A DNA stretch of 64,000 bases from Klenkia brasiliensis. GTDB taxonomy: Bacteria > Actinomycetota > Actinomycetes > Mycobacteriales > Geodermatophilaceae. The translations under genes and the position numbers were made by a program. A model generated the notes under the pieces. It was not told the origin of the DNA and made no database searches. It saw only the letters and a list, made by a program, of their open reading frames with translations. Of the stretch, positions 55,583-64,000 are shown piece after piece; the stretch's first letter is position 1, and every line of letters starts with the position of its first letter. The stretch spans positions 682,001-746,000 of the forward strand of contig NZ_FNCF01000002.1 of the NCBI RefSeq assembly GCF_900100695.1, in the 5' to 3' direction.

Positions 55583-55765
55583 GTGGCTCAGCTCAAGGTC
55601 ACCCAGATCAAGTCCGGGATCGGCACCAAGCCGAACCAGCGGCAGACCCTGCGGTCGCTCGGCCTGAAGCGGATCAACCACTCCGTGGTCCAGGCGGACC
55701 GCCCGGAGATCCGCGGGATGGTCGCCACGGTGACCCACCTGGTCGCCGTCGAAGAGATCGCCTGA
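55583..55765 (+). CDS. rpmD: 50S ribosomal protein L30
   Basis: 60 residues, standard: [40 protein letters not shown] and [14 protein letters not shown]. Start GTG 55583, one base after the rpsE stop. Confidence 0.97.
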   Translation: MAQLKVTQIKSGIGTKPNQRQTLRSLGLKRINHSVVQADRPEIRGMVATVTHLVAVEEIA

Positions 55766-55787
55766 GCGGTCGAGAAGGAACACTGAC

Positions 55788-56231
55788 ATGACTCTGAAGG
55801 TCCACCACCTGCGTCCGGCCCCGGGCGCCCACACCAAGAAGACCCGCGTGGGTCGTGGTGAGGGCTCCAAGGGCAAGACCGCCGGTCGCGGTACCAAGGG
55901 TTCGGGCGCCCGCGTGCAGGTCTCTGCGCGCTTCGAGGGTGGCCAGACCCCGCTGTACATGCGGCTGCCGAAGCTGTCGGGCTTCACCCCGCGGAACAAG
56001 GTCGTCTTCCAGGTCGTCAACCTGGACAAGATCGCCTCCCTGTTCCCCGACGGTGGTCCGGTGAACCCGGAGACGCTGGCCCAGGCCGGCGCCGTCCGTC
56101 GCAACCAGCCCGTCAAGGTGCTCGGCACCGGCGAGCTGGGGGGCGTGCAGGTCGAGGTCTCGGCCCACGCCTTCTCCGCGTCCGCGGCCGAGAAGATCGC
56201 CGCGGCCGGGGGCAGCACCACCCAGCTGTAG
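55788..56231 (+). CDS. rplO: 50S ribosomal protein L15
   Basis: 147 residues: [20 protein letters not shown], the Gly-rich [35 protein letters not shown]. It is a late-assembly protein contacting several 23S domains. Start ATG 55788 behind GAGAAGGAACAC. It is followed at once by a terminator. Confidence 0.98.
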   Translation: MTLKVHHLRPAPGAHTKKTRVGRGEGSKGKTAGRGTKGSGARVQVSARFEGGQTPLYMRLPKLSGFTPRNKVVFQVVNLDKIASLFPDGGPVNPETLAQAGAVRRNQPVKVLGTGELGGVQVEVSAHAFSASAAEKIAAAGGSTTQL

Positions 56232-56236
56232 TGAAG

Positions 56237-56277
56237 GCCCCCCTGATCCACCCGGCGACCCGGGTGGGTCAGGGGGC
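56237..56277 (+). terminator. Terminator between rplO and secY
   Basis: Long stem: 56239-56255 pairs with 56260-56276 (CCCCCTGATCCACCCGG region), closed outside by G56237-C56277 with a bulged C and an inner CGAC loop. TTTCTGCTGTTGTT follows, one of the few terminators here with a T-rich tail. Confidence 0.85.
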
Positions 56278-56321
56278 TTTCTGCTGTTGTTAACCTCGCA
56301 CGACCGACTCGGGGAGGGCAC

Positions 56322-57632
56322 GTGCTGCAGGCGTTCGCCGCGGCGTTCCGGACGCCAGACCTCCGGCGCAAGCTGTTGTTCTCCCTGGCGATCATCGCCG
56401 TGTACCGGCTGGGCGCCAGCGTGCCGGGGCCGGGGGTGTCGATCGAGGCCATCAACAGCTGCCTCGACCAGGCCAATGCCTCCGACCAGCGCGACGTCTA
56501 CTCGCTGGTCAACCTGTTCTCCGGCGGTGCGCTCCTGCGCCTGTCGATCTTCGCGCTCGGGATCATGCCGTACATCACGGCGAGCATCATCGTGCAGCTG
56601 CTGGTCGTGGTCATCCCGCGCTTCGAGCAGCTGAAGAAGGAAGGGCAGTCGGGCCAGCAGAAGCTGACCCAGTACACCCGCTACCTCACGATCGCCCTGG
56701 CGATCCTGCAGAGCACCGGGATCATCGCGCTGGCCCGCAGCGGCCAGCTGTTCCCGAACTGCCAGCAGGAGCTCATCCCCTCGCAGTCGATCTGGACCAC
56801 CGTCGTGCTGGTCATCGCGCTGACCGCCGGCACCGCCATGATCATGTGGCTGGGCGAGCTGCTGACCGAGAAGGGCATCGGCAACGGCATGTCCGTGCTG
56901 ATCTTCACCTCGATCGCCGCGCGCATCCCGGCCGAGGGCGGGTCGATCCTGCAGTCCCGCGGCGGCCTGGTCTTCGCCCTCGTCTGCGTGCTGGCCCTCG
57001 TCGTCATCGCCTCGGTCGTCTACGTCGAGCAGGCGCAGCGCCGCATCCCGGTGCAGTACGCCAAGCGGATGGTCGGCCGGCGCATGTACGGCGGCACCTC
57101 GACCTACCTGCCGCTGAAGGTGAACCAGGCCGGTGTCATCCCGGTCATCTTCGCCTCGTCCCTGCTGTACCTGCCCCAGCTGATCAGCCAGCTGCAGGGC
57201 GACTCCGCGGGCTCGGTCCGGCAGTTCTTCGAGACCTACGTGATCAACCAGTCCAGCCCGGTGCACATCGCCATCTACTTCGGCCTGATCGTGTTCTTCA
57301 CGTACTTCTACGTGTCGATCACCTTCAACCCCGAGGAGCGGGCCGACGACATGAAGCGCTACGGCGGCTTCATCCCCGGCATCCGCCCCGGCCGGCCCAC
57401 GGCCGAGTACCTGCAGTACGTGCTCTCCCGGATCACGCTGCCCGGGTCGATCTACCTGGGCCTGGTGGCGGTGCTGCCCAACCTCTTCCTGTCGATCACG
57501 CAGGAGGGCCAGAACCAGAACTTCCCGTTCGGCGGGACCGCAGTGCTGATCATGGTGGGAGTGGGCTTGGAGACGGTGAAGCAGATCGAGACGCAGCTCA
57601 ACCAGCGCAACTACGAAGGGTTCCTGAAGTAG
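56322..57632 (+). CDS. secY: Preprotein translocase subunit SecY
   Basis: 436 residues, ten predicted membrane helices: [20 protein letters not shown] start, [37 protein letters not shown] (plug/channel region), [38 protein letters not shown] and [15 protein letters not shown]. It forms the Sec channel with SecE and SecG. Start GTG 56322 behind GGGGAGGG. The stop TAG overlaps the adk GTG. Confidence 0.98.
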   Translation: MLQAFAAAFRTPDLRRKLLFSLAIIAVYRLGASVPGPGVSIEAINSCLDQANASDQRDVYSLVNLFSGGALLRLSIFALGIMPYITASIIVQLLVVVIPRFEQLKKEGQSGQQKLTQYTRYLTIALAILQSTGIIALARSGQLFPNCQQELIPSQSIWTTVVLVIALTAGTAMIMWLGELLTEKGIGNGMSVLIFTSIAARIPAEGGSILQSRGGLVFALVCVLALVVIASVVYVEQAQRRIPVQYAKRMVGRRMYGGTSTYLPLKVNQAGVIPVIFASSLLYLPQLISQLQGDSAGSVRQFFETYVINQSSPVHIAIYFGLIVFFTYFYVSITFNPEERADDMKRYGGFIPGIRPGRPTAEYLQYVLSRITLPGSIYLGLVAVLPNLFLSITQEGQNQNFPFGGTAVLIMVGVGLETVKQIETQLNQRNYEGFLK

Positions 57633-58237
57633 TGCGCGTCGTCCTCCTGGGCCCCCCCGGAGCGGGCAAGGGCACCCAGGCGCAGATCATCGCCGGCCGT
57701 CTCGGCGTCCCGGCCATCTCCACCGGCGACATCTTCCGGGCCAACGTGAGCGGGCAGACCGAGCTGGGCCAGCAGGCCAAGGTCTACATGGACGCCGGGG
57801 ACCTGGTGCCCGACGAGATCACCGTGGCCATGGTCAGCGACCGGCTGGCCGAGCCCGACGCCAAGGCCGGGTTCTTGCTCGACGGCTTCCCGCGCACCAT
57901 CGCGCAGGCCGAGCAGCTGCGGGGTTCCCTCACCGAGCTGGGCCAGACGCTGACCTGCGTGCTCGAGCTGGTCGTCGACGAGGAGGAGCTCGTCCGGCGG
58001 TTGTCCGGCCGGGTGGTCATCGTCGACGGCAAGCCCGTGCAGCGCGAGGACGACAAGCCCGAGACCGTGCGGCACCGGCTGGAGGTCTACCACCGCCAGA
58101 CCGAGCCGCTGTCGGGCTGGTACGCCGACGCCGGCCTGCTGGCCCGCATCGACGCCATCGGCGAGATCGACGAGGTCACCGGCCGGGCGATGGACGCCCT
58201 GGCCGCGGCCGACGACACCGACGACCCGCAGGGCTGA
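57632..58237 (+). CDS. adk: Adenylate kinase
   Basis: 201 residues. P loop [25 protein letters not shown], the AMP-binding [15 protein letters not shown] and [16 protein letters not shown] leading to the lid with [17 protein letters not shown]. The lid lacks the zinc cysteines. It interconverts ATP plus AMP with two ADP. Start GTG 57632 overlaps the secY stop; the order secY-adk-map is the conserved actinobacterial one. Confidence 0.97.
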   Translation: MRVVLLGPPGAGKGTQAQIIAGRLGVPAISTGDIFRANVSGQTELGQQAKVYMDAGDLVPDEITVAMVSDRLAEPDAKAGFLLDGFPRTIAQAEQLRGSLTELGQTLTCVLELVVDEEELVRRLSGRVVIVDGKPVQREDDKPETVRHRLEVYHRQTEPLSGWYADAGLLARIDAIGEIDEVTGRAMDALAAADDTDDPQG

Positions 58238-58315
58238 GCCGGTGCGCCGCCGGGGATCCCGGTGACCGCCGGCATCCTCGGGCGGCTGCCGCTGCTCGCC
58301 CGGTGGAGGGGACGC

Positions 58316-59119
58316 ATGATCCAGATCAAGACCGCCCACGAGATCGAGCTGATGCGGGCCGCCGGCCTCGTGGTCGCCGGTGCGCTGGCCGCCGTCCGGG
58401 CGGAGGTGCGGCCCGGGGTGACCACGGCCGAGCTCGACGCCGTCGCCGAGGACCACATCCGCAGCGCCGGAGCGGTGCCCTCGTTCCTCGGCTACCACGG
58501 GTTCACCGGCACCATCTGCGCCTCGGTCAACGACGAGGTCGTGCACGGCATCCCCGCCGCCGGCCGCACCCTGGCCGAGGGCGACAACATCTCCATCGAC
58601 TGCGGCGCGATCCTCGCCGGCTGGCACGGGGACTCCGCGGTCACCGTGACGGTGGGGGAGCCCTCGGCTGCCGACGCCGCGCTCATCGCGGTCACCGAGC
58701 GGTCCATGTGGGCGGGGCTGGCCAAGGCGCTGGCCGGTGGCCGGCTGACCGACATCAGCTCGGCGGTGGAGGACGCGATCACCGCCGAGGAGCACCGGTA
58801 CGGGATCGTCGACCACTACGGCGGGCACGGCATCGGCACCGAGATGCACCAGGACCCGCACGTGCTCAACTACGGCCGCCCCGGTCGCGGACCCAAGCTC
58901 GTGCCCGGTCTCGCGCTGGCCATCGAGCCCATGGTGACCGTCGGGGACCCCGACACCGTCGAGCTCGAGGACGGCTGGACCGTGGTGACCAAGGACGGGT
59001 CGCGGGCCGCGCACTTCGAGCACACCGTGGCCATCACGCCCGAGGGGCCGTGGGTCCTGACCGCCGAGGACGGCGGCGTGGCGGGCCTGGCGCCGTTCGG
59101 CATCACGCCCCGCACCTGA
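58316..59119 (+). CDS. map: Methionine aminopeptidase, type I
   Basis: 267 residues. Metal ligands in [19 protein letters not shown] (two Asp), [15 protein letters not shown] (His), [13 protein letters not shown] (Glu) and [14 protein letters not shown] (Glu). It removes the initiator Met in the cytoplasm. No N-terminal zinc/SH3 extension. Start ATG 58316 behind GTGGAGGGGACGC; an open frame extends 18 codons upstream without similarity. Confidence 0.97.
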   Translation: MIQIKTAHEIELMRAAGLVVAGALAAVRAEVRPGVTTAELDAVAEDHIRSAGAVPSFLGYHGFTGTICASVNDEVVHGIPAAGRTLAEGDNISIDCGAILAGWHGDSAVTVTVGEPSAADAALIAVTERSMWAGLAKALAGGRLTDISSAVEDAITAEEHRYGIVDHYGGHGIGTEMHQDPHVLNYGRPGRGPKLVPGLALAIEPMVTVGDPDTVELEDGWTVVTKDGSRAAHFEHTVAITPEGPWVLTAEDGGVAGLAPFGITPRT

Positions 59120-59148
59120 TCAGCGCCCCGGGTCACACCGACCCGGGG

Positions 59149-59178
59149 TTGGAACGGCTGTGACCTGCGGGGTACAGT
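59149..59178 (+). promoter_or_regulatory. Promoter of the infA-rpmJ-rpsMKD-rpoA operon
   Basis: TTGGAA (59149-59154), 18-base spacer, TACAGT (59173-59178), about 180 bases before infA. The leader between has no gene; ribosome binding for infA is weak (TACAGGGA). Confidence 0.65.
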
Positions 59179-59354
59179 GGCCGCTGGCGTTCGCGCCGTC
59201 CGTCGTCGTGCTGTGGCCGCATGCCGTCGGGCGCCCTCTGCGAGTACGCCCGCACCAGACACCCCAGCACCACCCGCCCGCGCCCGAACCGGCGCCGGTG
59301 GGACGCGAACCGGCGTGCGCCGGAGGAACACCAGATCGGGAGGCCGTACAGGGA

Positions 59355-59576
59355 ATGGCGAAGAAGGACGGGGCCATCGAGGTCGAGGGTCGAGTCGTCG
59401 AGCCGCTCCCCAACGCGATGTTCCGGGTGGAGCTCCAGAACGGGCACCGGGTGCTCGCGCACATCAGCGGCAAGATGCGGCAGCACTACATCCGCATCCT
59501 GCCCGAGGACCGCGTGGTCGTGGAGCTCTCGCCCTACGACCTGACCCGCGGTCGCATCGTCTACCGCTACAAGTGA
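59355..59576 (+). CDS. infA: Translation initiation factor IF-1
   Basis: 73 residues, standard OB-fold: [58 protein letters not shown]. It binds the 30S A site. Start ATG 59355; rpmJ follows after 67 bases. Confidence 0.98.
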   Translation: MAKKDGAIEVEGRVVEPLPNAMFRVELQNGHRVLAHISGKMRQHYIRILPEDRVVVELSPYDLTRGRIVYRYK

Positions 59577-59643
59577 CCACCACGGGCCCGGCCGACCGCC
59601 GAGGCCCGTGACCACGAACGACTGAGAAATGAGGGCGGCACCG

Positions 59644-59757
59644 GTGAAGGTCCAGCCGTCGGTGAAGAAGATCTGCGACAAGTGCAAGGTGATCCGCCGG
59701 CACGGCCGGGTCATGGTCATCTGCGACAACGCCCGGCACAAGCAGCGCCAGGGCTGA
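59644..59757 (+). CDS. rpmJ: 50S ribosomal protein L36 (zinc type)
   Basis: 37 residues, shorter than most gene finders list: [20 protein letters not shown] with the GTG start read as Met, then [17 protein letters not shown]. Zinc ligands CDKC, C and H are intact, so this is the C+ form. Start GTG 59644; an in-frame ATG at 59629 would add five residues but would lack a proper ribosome binding site. Located between infA and rpsM as usual. Confidence 0.96.
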   Translation: MKVQPSVKKICDKCKVIRRHGRVMVICDNARHKQRQG

Positions 59758-59771
59758 GGGAGTAACAGGAC

Positions 59772-60146
59772 ATGGCACGACTGGCCGGCGTCGATCTGCC
59801 CCGCGAGAAGCGGATGGAGATCGCGCTCACCTACATCTACGGGATCGGCCCGACCTCGGCGAAGGCCACCCTGGCCGCGACCGGCGTCAGCCCGGACCTG
59901 CGCGCCAAGGACCTCTCCGACGAGGACCTGCTGAAGCTGCGCGACTACATCGACGAGCACTTCCGCGTCGAGGGTGACCTGCGCCGCGAGGTGGCCGCCG
60001 ACATCCGCCGCAAGGTGGAGATCGGGTGCTACCAGGGCCTTCGGCACCGCCGCGGCCTGCCCGTCCGCGGACAGCGCACCAAGACCAACGCGCGCTCCAG
60101 CAAGGGCCCGCGCAAGACCATCGCCGGCAAGAAGAAGGCCCGCTGA
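59772..60146 (+). CDS. rpsM: 30S ribosomal protein S13
   Basis: 124 residues: [60 protein letters not shown], basic C-terminus GKKKAR. It contacts P-site tRNA and the 50S head bridge. Start ATG 59772 behind GAGGGAGTAACAGG. Confidence 0.98.
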   Translation: MARLAGVDLPREKRMEIALTYIYGIGPTSAKATLAATGVSPDLRAKDLSDEDLLKLRDYIDEHFRVEGDLRREVAADIRRKVEIGCYQGLRHRRGLPVRGQRTKTNARSSKGPRKTIAGKKKAR

Positions 60147-60253
60147 CCCAGCGGTAGCCCTCACCGGCACCCGCCCCGGCCGTCGCGCCCCCGCAGAGGG
60201 GGCGGCCGCGGGCTCACCCTGCTCCACCAGGCCACGAACGAGAAGAGAGAGTC

Positions 60254-60658
60254 ATGCCTCCCAGGGCACGCGCGGCGGGCGCCAAGAAGGTGCGCCGCAA
60301 GGAGAAGAAGAACGTCGCCCACGGCGCGGCGCACATCAAGAGCACCTTCAACAACACGATCGTGTCGATCACCGACCCCACGGGCAACGTGATCAGCTGG
60401 GCCTCGGCCGGGCACGTCGGGTTCAAGGGCTCCCGCAAGTCCACGCCGTTCGCGGCGCAGATGGCTGCCGAGAACGCCGCGCGCAAGGCGCAGGAGCACG
60501 GCATGCGGAAGGTCGACGTCTTCGTGAAGGGTCCCGGCTCCGGCCGCGAGACCGCCATCCGCTCCCTCCAGGCCACGGGCCTCGAGGTCGGGCAGATCTC
60601 CGACGTCACCCCCCAGCCGCACAACGGCTGCCGCCCCAAGAAGCGCCGCCGGGTCTGA
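60254..60658 (+). CDS. rpsK: 30S ribosomal protein S11
   Basis: 134 residues: [60 protein letters not shown], the C-terminal [15 protein letters not shown]. It forms the platform with S6 and S18. The start is ATG 60254 behind AGAAGAGAGAG. Confidence 0.98.
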   Translation: MPPRARAAGAKKVRRKEKKNVAHGAAHIKSTFNNTIVSITDPTGNVISWASAGHVGFKGSRKSTPFAAQMAAENAARKAQEHGMRKVDVFVKGPGSGRETAIRSLQATGLEVGQISDVTPQPHNGCRPKKRRRV

Positions 60659-60703
60659 CCCCGCGCTCCTCGACTCACTCTTAGAAACCCAGGGAGACCC
60701 GAC

Positions 60704-61330
60704 GTGGCCCGCTACACCGGAGCCGACTGCCGCCTGTGCCGGCGCGAGAAGATGAAGCTGTTCCTCAAGGGCAGCAAGTGCGAGTCCGCCAAGTGCCCGA
60801 TCGAGATCCGCCCCTACCCTCCGGGCGAGCACGGTCGCGGTCGCACCAAGGACAGCGAGTACCTCCTGCAGCTGCGCGAGAAGCAGAAGGCCCGCCGCAT
60901 CTACGGCGTGCTGGAGAAGCAGTTCCGCGGCTACTACGAGGAGGCGAACAAGAAGACGGGCAAGACCGGTGAGGTCCTGCTGCAGATCCTCGAGTCGCGC
61001 CTGGACAACGTGGTCTACCGCGCGGGCTTCGCCAAGTCCCGCGACATGTCGCGCCAGCTGGTGCGCCACGGCCACATCAAGGTGAACGGCCGCAAGGTCG
61101 ACATCCCCTCCTACCGCGTCTCGGCCAACGACATCGTCGAGGTCGCCGCGAAGTCGGCCGAGATGGTGCCCTTCCAGGTCGCCCAGGCCGAGGCCGGCTC
61201 CCGGCCGGTGCCCGCGTGGCTCGAGGTCATCTCCAGCCAGCTCAAGGTGCTCGTGCACTCGATCCCGGCCCGGCAGGTCATCGACACGCCGGTCCAGGAG
61301 CAGCTGATCGTCGAGCTCTACTCGAAGTAA
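60704..61330 (+). CDS. rpsD: 30S ribosomal protein S4, zinc-binding type
   Basis: 208 residues. The N-terminus [20 protein letters not shown], then [12 protein letters not shown], supplies four cysteines (9, 12, 26, 31) for a zinc site, the C+ form of S4. The S4 domain [20 protein letters not shown] and [20 protein letters not shown] follows. It is an assembly initiator and the usual alpha-operon repressor. Start GTG 60704. Confidence 0.98.
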   Translation: MARYTGADCRLCRREKMKLFLKGSKCESAKCPIEIRPYPPGEHGRGRTKDSEYLLQLREKQKARRIYGVLEKQFRGYYEEANKKTGKTGEVLLQILESRLDNVVYRAGFAKSRDMSRQLVRHGHIKVNGRKVDIPSYRVSANDIVEVAAKSAEMVPFQVAQAEAGSRPVPAWLEVISSQLKVLVHSIPARQVIDTPVQEQLIVELYSK

Positions 61331-61338
61331 GCGCACCA

Positions 61339-61372
61339 CGACGGGGCGGGCGGACCGAAGCCCGCCCCGTCG
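61339..61372 (+). terminator. Hairpin between rpsD and rpoA (attenuator?)
   Basis: Perfect 13-bp inverted repeat, CGACGGGGCGGGC (61339-61351) with 61360-61372, and an 8-base loop. It lies within the alpha operon, so partial termination is likely. Confidence 0.6.
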
Positions 61373-61428
61373 GCACGTCCCCTCACGGCGTCATATGGCG
61401 GTCGCCGGAGGACATGGAGGAGAACCAC

Positions 61429-62493
61429 ATGCTCATCGCACAGCGCCCCACCCTCACCGAGGAGACCATCGACGCCTCCCGGTCGCGGTTCGTCATCGAG
61501 CCGCTCGAGCCGGGCTTCGGCTACACCCTCGGCAACTCCCTGCGCCGCACCCTGCTGTCCTCGATCCCCGGTGCTGCTGTCACCAGCATCCGCATCGAGG
61601 GCACCCTGCACGAGTTCACCACCGTGCCGGGGGTCAAGGAGGACGTCACCGAGCTGATCCTCAACCTCAAGGGCCTGGTCGTCAGCTCCGACTCCGACGA
61701 GCCGGTGACCATGTACCTGCGCAAGCAGGGCCCCGGTGAGGTGACCGCCGCCGACATCGCGCCCCCGGCCGGTGTCGAGGTGCACAACCCCGACCTGCAC
61801 ATCGCGACCCTGAACGCGAAGGGCCGGCTGGAGATCGAGCTGGTCGTCGAGCGCGGCCGCGGCTACGTGCCGGCCACCCAGAACAAGCAGCCCGGCCAGG
61901 AGATCGGTCGCATCCCCGTCGACTCGATCTACTCCCCGGTGCTCAAGGTGACCTACGCCGTCGAGGCCACCCGCGTCGAGCAGCGCACCGACTTCGACCG
62001 CCTCGTGGTCGACGTGGAGACCAAGCCCTCCATCGAGCCCCGCGACGCCATCGCGTCCGCCGGCTCGACCCTGGTGGAGCTGTTCGGCCTGCTGCGCGAG
62101 CTGAACGTCGACGCCGAGGGCATCGAGGTCGGGCCCAGCCCGGCCGAGGCCGCCGACATCGCGAACTTCTCGATGCCGATCGAGGACATGGACCTCACGG
62201 TCCGGTCGTACAACTGCCTCAAGCGCGAGGGCGTGCACACCGTCGGTGAGCTCGTCACCCGCTCCGAGGCCGACCTGCTGGACATCCGCAACTTCGGTGC
62301 GAAGTCCATCGACGAGGTCAAGCTCAAGCTGGCCGCCATGGGTCTGGCGCTCAAGGACAGCCCGCCCGGGTTCGTCCCCACCTCGGTGGAGAGCTACGAC
62401 GAGACCTACGACGACAGCTACCCCGGTGAGGCCCAGTACGCCGACGGGCAGGACTACACCGAGGGCGACTACCGCGAGACCGAGCAGCTCTGA
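61429..62493 (+). CDS. rpoA: DNA-directed RNA polymerase subunit alpha
   Basis: 354 residues. The N-terminal domain (1-235) has [19 protein letters not shown] and [15 protein letters not shown] for dimerisation and beta/beta-prime assembly. The C-terminal domain (about 250-325) has [20 protein letters not shown] and [17 protein letters not shown] for UP-element and activator contacts. A short acidic Tyr/Asp/Glu tail ends the protein. Start ATG 61429 (MLIAQRPTL) behind GGAGGAG; ATG 61414 would add MEENH. Confidence 0.98.
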   Translation: MLIAQRPTLTEETIDASRSRFVIEPLEPGFGYTLGNSLRRTLLSSIPGAAVTSIRIEGTLHEFTTVPGVKEDVTELILNLKGLVVSSDSDEPVTMYLRKQGPGEVTAADIAPPAGVEVHNPDLHIATLNAKGRLEIELVVERGRGYVPATQNKQPGQEIGRIPVDSIYSPVLKVTYAVEATRVEQRTDFDRLVVDVETKPSIEPRDAIASAGSTLVELFGLLRELNVDAEGIEVGPSPAEAADIANFSMPIEDMDLTVRSYNCLKREGVHTVGELVTRSEADLLDIRNFGAKSIDEVKLKLAAMGLALKDSPPGFVPTSVESYDETYDDSYPGEAQYADGQDYTEGDYRETEQL

Positions 62494-62500
62494 TCGACGG

Positions 62501-62530
62501 AACCCGCTGCCCCACCCGGGGCGGCGGGTT
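62501..62530 (+). terminator. Hairpin between rpoA and rplQ
   Basis: Stem AACCCGCTGCCCC (62501-62513) with 62518-62530 including one T-G pair, ACCC loop. It lies within the operon, so probably partial. Confidence 0.5.
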
Positions 62531-62623
62531 CCCGCCGGGAGCGGCACCTGCCGCGACCGGAGTTCCACCCGTCAGTGACACGCGCGGCCGGCAGTACCCC
62601 GGCGGCCTGAGGAAGGACCTCCC

Positions 62624-63349
62624 ATGCCCACCCCCACCAAGGGCCCCCGCCTCGGCGGTTCGCCGTCGCACGAGCGGCTGATGCTGGCGAACCTCGCCAC
62701 CTCGCTGTTCGAGCACGGCCGGATCACCACCACCGAGACCAAGGCCAAGCGGCTGCGCCCGCTGGCCGAGAAGCTCGTGACCCTGGCCAAGCGCGGCGAC
62801 CTGCACGCCCGCCGGCAGGTCATGACCCAGATCCGCGACAAGAACGTGGTGCACCACCTGTTCGCCGAGATCGGTCCCCGCTACGAGAACCGTCCCGGTG
62901 GCTACACCCGGATCACCAAGGTCGGCCCCCGCAAGGGCGACAACGCGCCGATGGCCGTCATCGAGCTCGTCGAGGCCCTGACCGTCGGCCAGCAGGCCGT
63001 CGGCGAGGCCGAGCGCGCCCGCGGCACCCGCTTCGCCTCCGGTGCCGGCTCGGCCGCCGCCGCCGGTGAGGTCACCGCCTCCTCGACGGAGATCGCCGAC
63101 GAGGCCAGCGACCAGGCCGACGCCGAGGCCACCGCGACCGAGGTCTTCACCCCGGACGACGAGGCCCAGGACGAGACCACCACCGAGCCGCAGCCCACCG
63201 CCGAGAACGGCGTCGTGGTCGAGGCCGACGGCGTCTCGCCCGAGGTCGCCGACGCGGCCGCCGCCGAGGTCAACGCCGCCGAGGTCAGCGACGCCGCCAC
63301 CGCCGGCGACGACGCCCCCGGCGGGGAGTCGCAGCCCGACCCGAAGTGA
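62624..63349 (+). CDS. rplQ: 50S ribosomal protein L17 with long acidic tail
   Basis: 241 residues. L17 core about 1-125: [60 protein letters not shown]. Residues about 130-241 are an Ala/Glu/Asp/Thr low-complexity tail ([20 protein letters not shown]), doubling the about 120-residue minimum. L17 is near the tunnel exit. Start ATG 62624 behind GAGGAAGGA. Confidence 0.97.
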   Translation: MPTPTKGPRLGGSPSHERLMLANLATSLFEHGRITTTETKAKRLRPLAEKLVTLAKRGDLHARRQVMTQIRDKNVVHHLFAEIGPRYENRPGGYTRITKVGPRKGDNAPMAVIELVEALTVGQQAVGEAERARGTRFASGAGSAAAAGEVTASSTEIADEASDQADAEATATEVFTPDDEAQDETTTEPQPTAENGVVVEADGVSPEVADAAAAEVNAAEVSDAATAGDDAPGGESQPDPK

Positions 63350-63356
63350 TGCTCCG

Positions 63357-64000
63357 CTGAGCACCAGCACGGCCGACGAGCCCGCCACCGGTACCGGTGG
63401 CGGGCTCGTCCGCGTCCGGCTCGACATCGCCTACGACGGCACGGCGCTGCACGGCTGGGCCCGGCAGCGCTCGGTGCGCACCGTGCAGGCCGACCTGGAG
63501 CTCGCGCTGTCCACCGTGCTGCGCCACGACGTCGACCTGACCGTGGCCGGCCGCACCGACGCCGGCGTGCACGCCACCGGCCAGGTCGCGCACCTGGACC
63601 TGCCGGAGCCGGTCTGGGCCGAGCACGCGGGCCGGCTGCTGCGCCGGCTGCGCGGCACGCTGCCGCCCGACGTCGCGGTCACCGCCGCGGCGCCCGCGCC
63701 TCCGGGGTTCGACGCCCGGTTCGCCGCACTGGCCCGGCACTACGCCTACCGGCTCACCGATGCCGTGGCCGGGCCGCCGCCGCTGCGCCGGTGGGACACC
63801 GTGGGCTGGCCGCGCCGCCTCGACGTCCCCGCCATGCGGGTGGCCGCCGCCCTGCTGCTGGGTCACCACGACTTCGCCGCGTTCTGCCGTCACCGCGAGG
63901 GCGCGACGACCATCCGGGTGCTGCAGGCACTGGACGTCGTCCGGGACGGCGACGGCGCAGGGGACGTGGTGACCGTGTCCGCGTCGGCCGACGCGTTCTG
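63357..64000 (+). CDS. truA: tRNA pseudouridine(38-40) synthase TruA, 5' part (cut by window end)
   Basis: Core [33 protein letters not shown], the catalytic-Asp motif [18 protein letters not shown] and [14 protein letters not shown] identify TruA. It isomerises uridines 38-40 in tRNA anticodon arms. The frame has no ATG, GTG or TTG for a long way upstream before the conserved core; the best candidate is CTG 63357, which overlaps the stop of a three-codon mini-cistron (ATG 63349, MLR, TGA). A 36-base perfect palindrome (63375-63410) lies inside the first codons. The start is therefore uncertain. The end lies beyond the window. Confidence 0.85.
   Translation, partial: MSTSTADEPATGTGGGLVRVRLDIAYDGTALHGWARQRSVRTVQADLELALSTVLRHDVDLTVAGRTDAGVHATGQVAHLDLPEPVWAEHAGRLLRRLRGTLPPDVAVTAAAPAPPGFDARFAALARHYAYRLTDAVAGPPPLRRWDTVGWPRRLDVPAMRVAAALLLGHHDFAAFCRHREGATTIRVLQALDVVRDGDGAGDVVTVSASADAF
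63375..63410. repeat. 36-base perfect palindrome at the rplQ-truA junction
   Basis: The arm GACGAGCCCGCCACCGGT (63375-63392) is followed directly by its exact reverse complement (63393-63410). As RNA it would form an approximately 16-bp hairpin resembling other terminators here, yet it overlaps the apparent 5' coding part of truA. Confidence 0.9.

Noticed and set aside
56281-56321. Promoter for secY around GTTAACCT
   Set aside because: TAACCT could be a -10, but no acceptable -35 lies 16-19 bases upstream because that stretch is the terminator stem.

Overview
This window is a very GC-rich actinobacterial chromosome segment. It carries the large ribosomal-protein and RNA-polymerase superlocus: secE-nusG-rplKA, rplJL, rpoBC, rpsLG-fusA-tuf, then the S10, spc and alpha operons up to truA. 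Several traits fit a high-GC actinobacterium such as Geodermatophilaceae (inferred from gene content and order, not from a database comparison): GTG and TTG starts, many 4-base GTGA/ATGA overlaps, a complete mce locus, an F420-type oxidoreductase, an ANTAR regulator and short-loop GC-rich terminators without U tracts.

Region 1 (1-9.4 kb) is accessory. It holds the 5' end of korA, a GAF-ANTAR regulator, htpX and yajQ (convergent), tRNA-Tyr, a TadE/TadG-like membrane protein, and a WXG100/EspC-like small protein coupled to a 652-residue helical protein of unknown function. Next comes a structured leader, a 29-codon gene encoding four perfect RTNKWT hexapeptide repeats, a second strong hairpin, and a membrane GGDEF-EAL protein whose GGDEF signature is broken while its EAL catalytic set is kept. 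tRNA-Thr and tRNA-Met follow.

Region 2 (9.4-18.6 kb) is rpmG, two MaoC-type dehydratases, a minus-strand aminotransferase, tRNA-Trp, secE, nusG, rplK and rplA. A minus-strand cyclopropane-fatty-acid-synthase-like gene with a DUF1295 gene is wedged in before rplJ and rplL. Region 3 (18.7-30.8 kb) is a compact Mce lipid-transport operon: one MlaF/Mkl-like ATPase, two YrbE/MlaE permeases, six Mce proteins (the fifth a lipoprotein) and two Mce-associated membrane proteins.

Region 4 (30.8-41.6 kb) is rpoB and rpoC with a clear rpoB promoter and a perfect rpoC terminator. These are followed by three minus-strand genes: an F420-type oxidoreductase, a small domain protein and a cytoplasmic trypsin-like protease. 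Region 5 (41.3-64 kb) is the translation block: rpsL-rpsG-fusA-tuf; rpsJ-rplCDWB-rpsS-rplV-rpsC-rplP-rpmC-rpsQ; rplNXE-rpsZ-rpsH-rplF-rplR-rpsE-rpmD-rplO; secY-adk-map; infA-rpmJ-rpsM-rpsK-rpsD-rpoA-rplQ-truA (cut by the window end).

The most unusual item is the repeat peptide at 6282-6371. Its four units differ only at synonymous positions, it has a strong ribosome binding site, and it sits between two stable hairpins directly upstream of a cyclic-di-GMP gene. Secondary curiosities are a 15-codon micro-ORF coupling rplR to rpsE, a truA with no standard start codon next to a 36-nt perfect palindrome, and a stand-alone copy of the N-terminal domain of the neighbouring protease.
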